From JAENVU01 sp964544295 (GTDB lineage: Bacteria; Actinomycetota; Acidimicrobiia; IMCC26256; JAENVU01), in NCBI GenBank assembly GCA_964544295.1, contig CAZJBJ010000111.1, positions 1-13,241 on the forward strand: a stretch of DNA of 13,241 nt, read 5' to 3'. How positions within the stretch are numbered: the first letter of the stretch is position 1; each line of letters opens with the position of its first letter. Of this stretch, positions 1 to 6,118 are shown piece after piece. The notes under the pieces were generated by a model. It was not told the origin of the DNA and did not search any database. It saw only the letters and a program-made list of their open reading frames with translations. A program made the position numbers and the translations under genes.

Positions 1-256
1 GGAATGCCGTGGTGCCGCCGCCGGGGTCGATGTGCGCGTGGGTCAACACGACCCGCATGACGGTCTCGCCCAGCGCCTTCACCGCGGCGGCGAACGGTTC
101 CCACTGCGAACGGACCATCATCGTGTCGACGATGGTGAGCCCGTCCTCGTCGCCGATGACCCCGGCGTTGGACACCCCCGACTCGCCGCCCGGTTGGAGC
201 CAGACCCACACCCGGTCGGCGATCTCGTGGAGGGTCAGGGTCGGCGCGGCGGTCAC
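1..256 (-). CDS. Metallo-beta-lactamase-fold hydrolase, N-terminal part (cut by window edge)
   Basis: Only the first 85 codons are present; the gene runs off the left edge. The translation has the usual start of a metallo-beta-lactamase (MBL) domain: strand-forming residues with a conserved Trp pair (VWVWLQPGG), then SNAGVI and the GLTIVDT strand ending in the conserved Asp. The metal-binding segment is LTHAHIDPGGG at residues 71-81. The family consensus is HxHxDH, so the sixth position is Pro78 instead of His. MBL proteins hydrolyse thioesters, lactones, phosphodiesters or similar bonds at a dinuclear metal site; the substrate cannot be read from this fragment. The GTG start at 256 is chosen because a TACGGT box lies seven bases upstream on this strand, as for other genes here. 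It is divergent from the HD-domain gene, and the two -10 boxes are 14 bp apart. Confidence 0.75.
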   Translation of the reverse strand, partial: MTAAPTLTLHEIADRVWVWLQPGGESGVSNAGVIGDEDGLTIVDTMMVRSQWEPFAAAVKALGETVMRVVLTHAHIDPGGGTTAF

Positions 257-263
257 GACCGCC

Positions 264-269
264 ACCGTA
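264..269 (-). promoter_or_regulatory. -10 box of leaderless promoter for the MBL-fold gene
   Basis: On the minus strand this reads TACGGT, matching TANNNT, and is followed by seven bases and then the GTG start at 256. Transcription would begin at or within a base or two of the start codon. No convincing -35 is visible. Confidence 0.45.
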
Positions 270-286
270 CCGACCGGGGCCGGTAC
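267..286. promoter_or_regulatory. Imperfect palindrome between divergent -10 boxes, candidate operator
   Basis: The arms are GTACCGACC (267-275) and GGCCGGTAC (278-286), which pair at 8 of 9 positions around a 2-base centre. The palindrome overlaps the inner edges of both divergent -10 boxes. A dimeric regulator or a supercoiling-sensitive switch could act here. In a GC-rich genome part of the symmetry may be chance. Confidence 0.35.
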
Positions 287-289
287 CGT
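284..289 (+). promoter_or_regulatory. -10 box of leaderless promoter for the HD-domain gene
   Basis: TACCGT is followed by seven bases and then GTG at 297. The same geometry occurs before other genes in this window. It favours GTG 297 over the in-frame GTG at 288, which lies inside the box. Confidence 0.45.
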
Positions 290-296
290 GCTCGAC

Positions 297-896
297 GTGT
301 CCGTCGCGCCATCGAACCCGCCACCCGGTACACCACCGCGCACCGTCGAGGAGTTGGTCGAGTTCCTGGCGGCGACGGCCGGAGTGTTCGACTCGCTCGG
401 TCCCGACGGTGACCCGATCGACATTCTCGATCACTCCCTCCAGTGCGCACACGTCCTCGCCGGACGCCGGCCCGCCGACGCCGAACTCCAGGTCGCCGGG
501 CTGGTCCACGACCTCGGCCACGTCGTGAACCCGGACGATCCGAGTGCCCCCGTCACCCACGGGGAGATCGGTGCCGCGTTCGTCGCGCCGCTCCTCGGCG
601 CGCGGGTGGCGCGGCTGGTGGCGCTGCACGTTCCGGCCAAGCGGTATCTCGTGGCGACCGAGTCGTCCTACGGGAATCGCTTGAGCGACGGCAGCACCTA
701 CAGCCTCGGGCTGCAGGGCGGTGCGATGTCCGAGATGGAGGCGGCGACCTTCGGGTCCGATCCGCACGGCCCTGACGCCGCGGTCCTGCGCCAGGCCGAC
801 GAAGCGGCCAAGGTGATCGGTCGGACGGTGCCGGGGCTCGACACCTGGGTTCCGGTGCTCCGGCAGGTCGCGGCCGCGGCGGCCCTGAGTCGCTGA
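297..896 (+). CDS. HD-domain diiron oxygenase homologue of the PhnZ/TmpB type
   Basis: The 199-residue protein carries the full ligand set of the mixed-valent diiron HD oxygenases that cleave C-P bonds of 2-hydroxy-phosphonates: His46 (DHSLQ), His71-Asp72 (LVHDLGH), His88 (THGEIG), His111 and Lys115 (ALHVPAKRYL), and Asp168 (RQADEAAK). The AKRYL and SLGLQGG segments are hallmarks of this subfamily rather than of ordinary HD phosphohydrolases. Spacing matches PhnZ within a few residues. The lid residues that I recall as Tyr24 and Glu27 in PhnZ fall on Pro36 and Asp39 here, so the substrate or activation step may differ. No partner hydroxylase (PhnY/TmpA type), phosphonate transporter or PhnW is visible. 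GTG 297 is preferred from the promoter; GTG 288 would add three residues. The 3' end runs into a tandem repeat that contains its stop codon. Family assignment is firm, the reaction is not. Confidence 0.8.
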   Translation: MSVAPSNPPPGTPPRTVEELVEFLAATAGVFDSLGPDGDPIDILDHSLQCAHVLAGRRPADAELQVAGLVHDLGHVVNPDDPSAPVTHGEIGAAFVAPLLGARVARLVALHVPAKRYLVATESSYGNRLSDGSTYSLGLQGGAMSEMEAATFGSDPHGPDAAVLRQADEAAKVIGRTVPGLDTWVPVLRQVAAAAALSR

Positions 897-929
897 CCCC
901 TGAGTCGCTGACCGCTGAGTCGCTGACCG
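885..929 (+). repeat. Three tandem 15-bp repeats spanning the HD gene stop codon
   Basis: The unit CTGAGTCGCTGACC(C/G) occurs at 885-899, 900-914 and 915-929. The first copy encodes the last residues Leu-Ser-Arg and the TGA stop of the HD-domain gene. Because 15 is divisible by three, each later copy repeats the stop in the same frame. The copies differ only in the final base, which suggests recent duplication by slippage. Confidence 0.9.
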
Positions 930-932
930 CTG

Positions 933-950
933 CGCCGCGTCGCCGCGGCG
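933..950. terminator. GC-only hairpin between convergent genes, possible bidirectional terminator
   Basis: CGCCGCG (933-939) and CGCGGCG (944-950) pair perfectly over 7 bp around the loop TCGC. The hairpin abuts the stop codon of the minus-strand SnoaL-like gene and lies 37 bp past the HD gene stop. There is no T-run, so it is at best the U-less type common in actinobacteria. Confidence 0.4.
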
Positions 951-1331
951 TCAGTCCGTCGCGAAGGCCGGGGCCATCGCCGCGGGATCGAGGTACTCGT
1001 CGATCCGGGTGATGTCATCGCCGTCGACGGTGACCACGAGGCACGCGGGCATGGCGAACGTCTTGCCGGTCTTTGCCACCGTGCCGTGGAGCACGTGCTG
1101 TTGGAGGACGCCGTCGGCGAGCTCCTCGCGGCGCAGGATCTCGTACCGGCGTTCGGAGGTGGAGCGGACGAGGGAGTTCAGCAGCTTGAGCGACCCATCG
1201 AGATCGCGCGCCTGCCCGTCGAAGTTGGCCCAGACGGTGATGGCGGGGGAGTAACAGGCCCGCACGCCGTCGACGTCACCCGCCTCGATGGCCGAGATCA
1301 TGCGGGCGACGAGGTCCAGGGCTGCGCTCAT
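951..1331 (-). CDS. SnoaL-like / NTF2-like small protein
   Basis: The 126-residue protein fits the SnoaL/NTF2-like cone fold. It has an N-terminal helix with the common pattern ALDLVARMISAIEAGDVDGV (residues 4-23), then a Tyr-Ser-Pro segment (residues 27-29) and strand-rich stretches (RRYEILRREEL, VLQQHVLHGT, ACLVVTVDGD). It ends with the typical ITRIDEYLDPA at residues 107-117. The family includes polyketide cyclases, limonene-epoxide hydrolase-like enzymes, ketosteroid isomerases and many non-catalytic binding proteins, so no reaction can be named. ATG 1331 begins the homologous region. No TANNNT box or clear Shine-Dalgarno sequence precedes it. The gene is divergent from the malyl-CoA lyase gene (73 bp between starts) and convergent with the HD-domain gene. 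Confidence 0.75.
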   Translation of the reverse strand: MSAALDLVARMISAIEAGDVDGVRACYSPAITVWANFDGQARDLDGSLKLLNSLVRSTSERRYEILRREELADGVLQQHVLHGTVAKTGKTFAMPACLVVTVDGDDITRIDEYLDPAAMAPAFATD

Positions 1332-1390
1332 GCCGCCATCATGGCGCGTGGCATCCCGGCCCGGGTTGGGCAGCCCGATCCGAAGCTGCC

Positions 1391-1396
1391 TAGCCT
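1391..1396 (+). promoter_or_regulatory. -10 box of leaderless promoter for the malyl-CoA lyase gene
   Basis: TAGCCT is followed by eight bases and ATG 1405. A weak -35 candidate, TTGGGC at 1366-1371, has a long 19-bp spacer. An identical TAGCCT box precedes the next plus-strand gene. Confidence 0.6.
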
Positions 1397-1404
1397 CTGC
1401 GCCC

Positions 1405-2343
1405 ATGTCTGAACGCACGAAGAACCTGCCCCGCCGCTCCTGCCACGCCACGCCCGGCTCCAACGAGAAGATGCTGGGCAAGGCCCCCGGTCTCGGTGCC
1501 GACATGGTGTTCCTCGACCTCGAGGACTCCGTCTCGCCGCTGGAGAAGGAAGCCGCCCGCGGCAAGGTCGTCAACGCGATCAAGAACCAGGACTGGGGCG
1601 ACACCACCGTCTGTGTGCGGGTGAACGCGTGGGACACCGAGTGGACCTACCGCGACGTCATCACGGTCGTGGAGAACGCCGGCGAGCGGCTCGACGAGAT
1701 CATGTTGCCCAAGGTCGAGAACGCGGCGCAGGTCGTGGCGTTGGACCTGCTGCTCACCCAGATCGAGAAGGTCACCGGCCGCCAGAGCCGGGTCGGCATC
1801 GAAGCCCAGATCGAGACCGCGCAGGGCCTCATCAACGTCGAGGAGATCTGCGCGGCGAGCGACCGCCTCGAGACGATCATCTTCGGTCCGGCCGACTTCG
1901 CGGCGTCCACCGAGATGCCGGTGCTCACCGGTGGCGTGCAGATCCCCGAGTACCCGGGCGACCACTTCCACTACGTGTTCAGCAAGATCCTCATGGCCGG
2001 TCGCGCCAACGGTCTCCAGGTGATCGACGGTCCCTTCCTCAAGATCCGCGAGCTCGACGCGTTGCGGGATTACGCCATGCGCTCGCGCATCCTCGGCTTC
2101 GACGGCAAGTGGTCGCTGCACCCGGACCAGGTCACGGTCATCAACGAGGTGTACACGCCGACCCAGGAGCAGTTCGACAAGGCGTTCGACATCCTCGAGG
2201 CCTACGAGAAGGCCACCACCGAGGGCGAGCGGCGCGGTGCGGTCATGTTCGGCGACGAGATGATCGACGAAGCGAGCCGCAAGATGGCGAACAAGTTCGT
2301 CTCCCGCGGCGAGCGCGCCGGGATGACGAGATCCGCGTCCTGA
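1405..2343 (+). CDS. mcl1: Malyl-CoA / beta-methylmalyl-CoA lyase (HpcH/HpaI, CitE-like)
   Basis: This 312-residue TIM-barrel lyase probably cleaves (2R,3S)-beta-methylmalyl-CoA to glyoxylate and propionyl-CoA in the ethylmalonyl-CoA pathway, and may also act on malyl-CoA. Visible motifs are RRSCHATPGSN (10-20), VFLDLEDSV (35-43), Arg72 in VRVN, the metal ligands Glu137 (EAQIET) and Asp164 (GPADFAAS), IDGPF (207-211), GFDGKWSLHP (231-240) and the C-terminal DEMIDEASRKMA (284-295). That last segment has Asp288 near the catalytic Asp that Mcl1 enzymes donate to the neighbouring subunit. From memory, the sequence resembles the CitE-like protein in streptomycete ccr/meaA clusters very closely. 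ATG 1405 is supported by the promoter box eight bases upstream. A 53-bp gap separates it from the flavoenzyme gene, which has its own promoter. Other CitE-like lyases are the main alternative; the Mcd-type gene at 6119-7744 strengthens this call. Confidence 0.82.
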   Translation: MSERTKNLPRRSCHATPGSNEKMLGKAPGLGADMVFLDLEDSVSPLEKEAARGKVVNAIKNQDWGDTTVCVRVNAWDTEWTYRDVITVVENAGERLDEIMLPKVENAAQVVALDLLLTQIEKVTGRQSRVGIEAQIETAQGLINVEEICAASDRLETIIFGPADFAASTEMPVLTGGVQIPEYPGDHFHYVFSKILMAGRANGLQVIDGPFLKIRELDALRDYAMRSRILGFDGKWSLHPDQVTVINEVYTPTQEQFDKAFDILEAYEKATTEGERRGAVMFGDEMIDEASRKMANKFVSRGERAGMTRSAS

Positions 2344-2383
2344 CCCCTCGGGTCGGGTCGCGCCGGAGTTGACCCCAGGCCCG

Positions 2384-2389
2384 TAGCCT
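2384..2389 (+). promoter_or_regulatory. -10 box of leaderless promoter for the sarcosine-oxidase-like gene
   Basis: TAGCCT is followed by seven bases and ATG 2397. It implies that the flavoenzyme gene is transcribed on its own even though it lies only 53 bp behind the lyase gene. It also favours ATG 2397 over ATG 2406. Confidence 0.55.
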
Positions 2390-2396
2390 CGTCCCG

Positions 2397-3470
2397 ATGA
2401 GTGCGATGAACGTTGCGGTCGTCGGCGCCGGAGTGATGGGTGCCGCCGCCGCGTGGCAGTTGGCGCAGCGGGGCCACTCGGTCACCGTCGTCGAACAGTT
2501 CGCCGACGGCCACACGCGGGGGAGTTCGCACGGCGACTCGCGCATCTTCCGCCTCGGCTATCCGGACCCCCTCTTCGTGCGACTGGCGCGCGACGCGCGC
2601 CTCGTGTGGCAGGAGCTCGAGGACCAGGCCGGCGTGTCGCTCATCGCCGCCACCGGTTCGGTCGACCACGGTGATCCTGCGAGCGTCGCGTCGGTGCTCG
2701 CGGCGCTCGACGCCGAGGGGGTCGGCACCGAGCTCCTGACCCCGGAGACGGCCCATGATCGTTGGCCGGGGATGAAGTTCTCCGGGACCGTCGTGTTTCA
2801 GCCCGGCGGCGGCCGCATCGCGTCCGGCGCGGCGCGCATGGCGATGATCGAGCAGGCCCAGCGGCACGGGGCGACGTTCCGATTCGAGACGCCGGTGCGC
2901 GCCGTCGAACCCGGTGACGACGGCGCGCGCGTCGTGCTCGACGGCGAGGTGCTCGATGTCGACGCCGTGGTGGTCGCCGCCGGCGCGTGGGTCGGCCCGC
3001 TGCTCGGCGGCCTGATCGATCTCCCACCCGTACGCGTGACCCAGGAGAACGTGCTGCACTTCGCCGCGCGCGACGGCGAGGTGTGGTGGCCGAGCTTCAT
3101 CCATCACGGGTCCCGGTTCGTCTACGGACTCGAGACCCCCGGCGAGGGCATCAAGGTCGCAGAGCACCACACGGGCCCGGAGGTCGATGCCGACACCCGC
3201 AACGGCCTCGTGGACGGTTGGGACCGCCACCGCCTGAGCGCCTACGCGGAGGAATGGCTCCCCGGGGTGGACCCGACGCCGGTGACGGAGACGACGTGCC
3301 TGTACACCACCACCCCGACCGAGGACTTCGTGCTCGATCGCGTCGGCCCGGTCGTCGTGGCGTCGCCGTGCTCGGGGCACGGGTTCAAGTTCGCGCCGCT
3401 CGTCGGGCGGGTCGTCGCCGATCTGGTCGACGGCGAGGTCGGACCGGAGCGGTTCCGCCTCCCCGGCTGA
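2397..3470 (+). CDS. FAD-dependent amine oxidase of the monomeric sarcosine oxidase (MSOX) family
   Basis: The 357-residue protein would oxidise an N-methyl (secondary) amino acid such as sarcosine, with O2 as acceptor, giving the amine, formaldehyde and H2O2. The FAD-binding Rossmann motif is VVGAGVMGAAAAW (8-20), with the acidic strand end at VVEQ (31-34). The MSOX hallmark GSSHGDSRIFR at 42-52 supplies Arg49 and Arg52. Lys253 and His257 in GIKVAEHH match the MSOX oxygen-activating Lys and its nearby His. Cys301 in TTCLYTTTPTEDF matches the Cys that binds FAD covalently. SGHGFKFAP at 326-334 closes the flavin site. Length is close to the usual 370-390. Related N-methyltryptophan and pipecolate oxidases share these motifs, so the substrate is open. 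Its stop codon abuts the stop of the convergent DedA-like gene with no gap. Confidence 0.82.
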   Translation: MSAMNVAVVGAGVMGAAAAWQLAQRGHSVTVVEQFADGHTRGSSHGDSRIFRLGYPDPLFVRLARDARLVWQELEDQAGVSLIAATGSVDHGDPASVASVLAALDAEGVGTELLTPETAHDRWPGMKFSGTVVFQPGGGRIASGAARMAMIEQAQRHGATFRFETPVRAVEPGDDGARVVLDGEVLDVDAVVVAAGAWVGPLLGGLIDLPPVRVTQENVLHFAARDGEVWWPSFIHHGSRFVYGLETPGEGIKVAEHHTGPEVDADTRNGLVDGWDRHRLSAYAEEWLPGVDPTPVTETTCLYTTTPTEDFVLDRVGPVVVASPCSGHGFKFAPLVGRVVADLVDGEVGPERFRLPG

Positions 3471-4148
3471 TCAATCGGGCGCGGTGCTGGCGTCGGGTTC
3501 GAAGTCCTCGATGATCTCCTCGACGGTCTCACCCTGGGTGATGCCGTGCCGGTTCGACCACAGCGCCCAGGCGAAGACCCCGCCGACCGAGACGAGCGTC
3601 AGCCAGAGTTGGTTGTCGCCGATCCAGCTCAGCACGTCGACGAGTGGGCCGTGGAACACGTCGGCGAGCGCGCGCACCGCCCAGAGGCGGAGCTCGATGC
3701 TGAGCAGCGCGATGCCGAGGAACACGGCCAACGGCATGGCGTCCGCGCCCGCGAGCATCGCGGCCACGGTTCCGGGGAACAGGAACGTGACCGGGCCGCG
3801 GGAACGGTGGAAGCGACGCTCGATCCAGAGCACGGGTCGGAGCGCGTTGCCGGAGCGGGACTCGAGCCAGCGCAGGGCCTGGTCGCCGTACCAGCGGCCG
3901 AGGAGGTAGTACGTGCTCAGGAGCAGGACCGCGCGCAGGAACGGGATGACGAAGAACCAGATGGCGTCCACGTTGGGCGATGCCAGCAGCAGCCACCGGA
4001 TCTTCGGGCTGAGGATCAGCAGCGCCACCGGCCCCTCGTTGACCAGTGTGGGCGCGAGCGCGTTGCCCACGTAGGTCGCGATGGTGAACGCGACCATCGG
4101 GACCGCGAGGATCGTGATTCGGGTTCGCCGCCCCGAAGGTGCCTGCAT
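3471..4148 (-). CDS. DedA/VTT-like integral membrane protein
   Basis: The protein of about 225 residues has hydrophobic stretches near residues 11-33, 59-84, 120-155 and 180-198, and a charged acidic tail (EEIIEDFEPD). The central segments LGRWYGDQALRWLE (83-96) and FLFPGTVAAMLAGADAMPL (122-140) resemble the VTT/DedA (SNARE-associated) fold. In that fold, re-entrant loops and conserved Gly/Arg residues mediate lipid or ion transport across the inner membrane. The match is weaker than for a classical DedA, and the ligand is unknown. ATG 4148 is chosen; GTG 4151 directly before it is equally possible. A GGAG lies just upstream. A small hairpin (GCCCG 4172-4176 with CGGGC 4181-4185) sits in the 58-bp gap after the GNAT gene. 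It could be last in the minus-strand run. Confidence 0.65.
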   Translation of the reverse strand: MQAPSGRRTRITILAVPMVAFTIATYVGNALAPTLVNEGPVALLILSPKIRWLLLASPNVDAIWFFVIPFLRAVLLLSTYYLLGRWYGDQALRWLESRSGNALRPVLWIERRFHRSRGPVTFLFPGTVAAMLAGADAMPLAVFLGIALLSIELRLWAVRALADVFHGPLVDVLSWIGDNQLWLTLVSVGGVFAWALWSNRHGITQGETVEEIIEDFEPDASTAPD

Positions 4149-4206
4149 CACTCCAGCCTGGCAGCTCCCGTGCCCGCGATCGGGCGCGCGGCCGGACGCA
4201 CGTTGG

Positions 4207-4818
4207 TCAGCGGGTCAGACGGGAGCGGAGACGGTCTCTGATCGCCGGCCATTCCGCCGGGATGATCGAGTACATCGCGGTGTCGCGCGGCCGGCCTTCC
4301 TCGCCGGGAACGAGCGACGGTTGCCAGTTGCGCATGATGCCGTCGAGCCGCGCGCCCAGGCGCTCGATCGCGGCCCGGCTGCGGGCATTGCGCGCGTCGG
4401 TCTTCAGGTCGACACGTTCCACGCCCCACCGGTCGAAGGCGTGGGTGAGCATGAGCAGCTTCGCCTCGGTGTTGATCGCGCGGCGCTGGGCGGAGGCGGC
4501 GAGCCACGTCCCGCCGATCTCCACCGCGTCGGGCTCCTCGCGGTCGAAGTAGTGCCGGAGCCAGAGGAATCGGGTCGCGCCCACGATCCGGCCGTCGGTC
4601 GCGTCCCGGGTCGTGAACGGGACGTCGATGCCGCGGGCTCCGAGCGCCGTCAACTGCTCCACGTGCGACCGCATCGCGGTGCGGTTCGCCGGCACCTCGG
4701 TGAATCCGTACGTGTCGCGATCCTCGGTGGCCGCCGCCACGAGCCCGTCGACGTGGTCGAGGGTCATGGGCTCGAGGCGAACGAACGTGCCGGTGAGCGT
4801 GATGGGTGCGGTGGTCAC
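4207..4818 (-). CDS. GNAT-family N-acetyltransferase, RimJ/RimL-like
   Basis: This 203-residue protein has the RimJ/RimL-type layout. It starts with LTGTFVRLEPMTLDHVDGL (7-25), followed by the substrate strand GRIVGATRFLW (76-86) and GGTWLAASAQRR (102-113). The acetyl-CoA binding loop and helix are around QRRAINTEAKLLMLTHAF (111-128), and the conserved VDLKTDARNARSRAAIERLGA is at 136-156. It would transfer an acetyl group from acetyl-CoA to an amine such as a protein N-terminus, an aminoglycoside-like molecule or a small amine; the target is unknown. The GTG start at 4818 overlaps the glycosyltransferase stop by four bases (GTGA), so translation is likely coupled. Its neighbour acts on envelope sugars, so an amino-sugar target is possible but not shown. 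Confidence 0.85.
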   Translation of the reverse strand: MTTAPITLTGTFVRLEPMTLDHVDGLVAAATEDRDTYGFTEVPANRTAMRSHVEQLTALGARGIDVPFTTRDATDGRIVGATRFLWLRHYFDREEPDAVEIGGTWLAASAQRRAINTEAKLLMLTHAFDRWGVERVDLKTDARNARSRAAIERLGARLDGIMRNWQPSLVPGEEGRPRDTAMYSIIPAEWPAIRDRLRSRLTR

Positions 4819-6050
4819 CCGCTGATCGTCGCGCGCGCTCGCGTTCGGCGACCGAGGAGTTCCGTCACCGCGACCGCGGCGGCGACGAGCAGCGCCGGTT
4901 CGGCCGCGGCGCGGAACCGCTGCTTGCCGTAGGAGAGTGCCGCGGCCACGGTGACGCTGACGATCACGGCCGCGAGTGGTTGCCAGCGCAGCTGACGACG
5001 GGCCATCAGGACGAATCCGGCGATCGCGAATCCGAGGGTCACGAGGTGGACCGCCCAGGTGAGGATCTGCCAGGAGAAGTTGCGGCTCTCGACCTTCTCG
5101 AGCGAAGCCTGATGAATCGGGTCCCAGAATCCCCAGAGTCGCAGTACCCGCACGGGCACGACGATCGGCCAGCGGTCGACGTGGTCGAAGGCGTACTCGA
5201 AGCCCTCTCGCTGCAGGCGGTCGTTGCGCTCGACCTCGCCGGTGTTCGCGTCGCCGGGGCGGACGGTGCATCGGTGCTCCCAGAACCCGAGCAGCCGACC
5301 GCGGTAGGTCGCAGCACAGTTGGTGCCGGCGACCGCGGTGCCGGCGTCGAGCGTGGCGAGGGTCGGTCGACCCAGGGTCGCCTGATTGCGGGCGACCCAC
5401 GGCCCCACGACGATCGAGACTCCGAGCACCGCAGCCAGAACGAGGGCACCACGCGATCGCCAGGGCCGGCGCACGAGCACGATCATGGGGATCACGAGCA
5501 CGGCGAACAGCACGACCGCGTCACCTCGGGTGAGCATGCCGAGCCCGCACAGCGCCCCGACCCCCGCCCATCGCAGCAAGGTCGGGCGGTCGATTGCCGC
5601 GTCCACCGCCAGAATGAGTCCCGTCACGATCGGGACGTAGAGCGTCTCGCTCATGAGCGAGCCGTCGAATCCGATCAGGGCCGGGGAGACCACTGCCATC
5701 GCGGCGGCCACGATCCCGACCCGGGCCCCGGCGAGACGACGGCCGAGCAGCCCGATGAGGGCGATGGAGAGTGCGCCGGTCGCGGCGCCGGCGAGTTGGA
5801 GCGTCTGGCTGGCATCACCGAACAGCGTGATGACCCCGGCGAGGAACCCGGGGTACAGCGGCGGTCGGAACGCAGTGGCGACCGTCCGACCATGCTCGAA
5901 GAACTGTTCCGGGTCGATGTACCCGTGTCCACCGGCGAGCGCGCCACCTTCGAGTTGGTACCAGACGGCGTCGAGGCCGATGTTCACGTACGGGTGCGAG
6001 AGCAGCACGTACAGCACCCGTACGACCAGTCCGGCAACGCTGAGCCCCAC
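4815..6050 (-). CDS. GT-C fold membrane glycosyltransferase (GT39/ArnT-like)
   Basis: The protein of at least 411 residues is polytopic and has the signs of a polyprenyl-phosphate-sugar dependent GT-C transferase. There is a conserved Asp in the first extracytoplasmic loop (NIGLDAVWYQ, residues 23-32), then FRPPLYPGFLA (61-71), many hydrophobic helices, and a C-terminal YGKQRFRAAAEPALLVAAA. That last segment matches the loop-then-helix motif common near the end of such proteins. It would move a sugar from a lipid carrier onto lipid or protein outside the membrane. The start is unclear. GTG 6050 is the first standard in-frame start after the preceding gene, but it lies inside the first membrane helix. 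The frame is open upstream and encodes a plausible cytoplasmic tail (RIEPVPDPFAPRFRRW). The next upstream standard starts are GTG 6293 and 6308, which would overlap the Mcd gene by over 170 bp. It sits between mcd and the GNAT gene. Confidence 0.78.
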   Translation of the reverse strand: MGLSVAGLVVRVLYVLLSHPYVNIGLDAVWYQLEGGALAGGHGYIDPEQFFEHGRTVATAFRPPLYPGFLAGVITLFGDASQTLQLAGAATGALSIALIGLLGRRLAGARVGIVAAAMAVVSPALIGFDGSLMSETLYVPIVTGLILAVDAAIDRPTLLRWAGVGALCGLGMLTRGDAVVLFAVLVIPMIVLVRRPWRSRGALVLAAVLGVSIVVGPWVARNQATLGRPTLATLDAGTAVAGTNCAATYRGRLLGFWEHRCTVRPGDANTGEVERNDRLQREGFEYAFDHVDRWPIVVPVRVLRLWGFWDPIHQASLEKVESRNFSWQILTWAVHLVTLGFAIAGFVLMARRQLRWQPLAAVIVSVTVAAALSYGKQRFRAAAEPALLVAAAVAVTELLGRRTRARATISG

Positions 6051-6118
6051 GATCCATCGTCGGAATCGGGGCGCGAACGGATCCGGAACGGGCTCGATCC
6101 GGGAGCCGTCCGGAGTGA

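Noticed and set aside
885..929. Tandem repeats as a CRISPR array or iteron-type origin
   Set aside because: The units are 15 bp, directly adjacent without spacers, only three copies, and start inside a coding end.
2344..2396. GGGTC...GACCC inverted repeat between the lyase and flavoenzyme genes as a terminator
   Set aside because: The stem is 5 bp with a loop of about 16 bases and no T-run; not distinguishable from chance at this GC content.
2202..3380. Long minus-strand open frame (392 codons) opposite the flavoenzyme gene
   Set aside because: It lies antisense to a gene with clear FAD and MSOX motifs. Its translation is rich in Arg, His and Ala with no domain. High GC at third positions suppresses stops in shadow frames.
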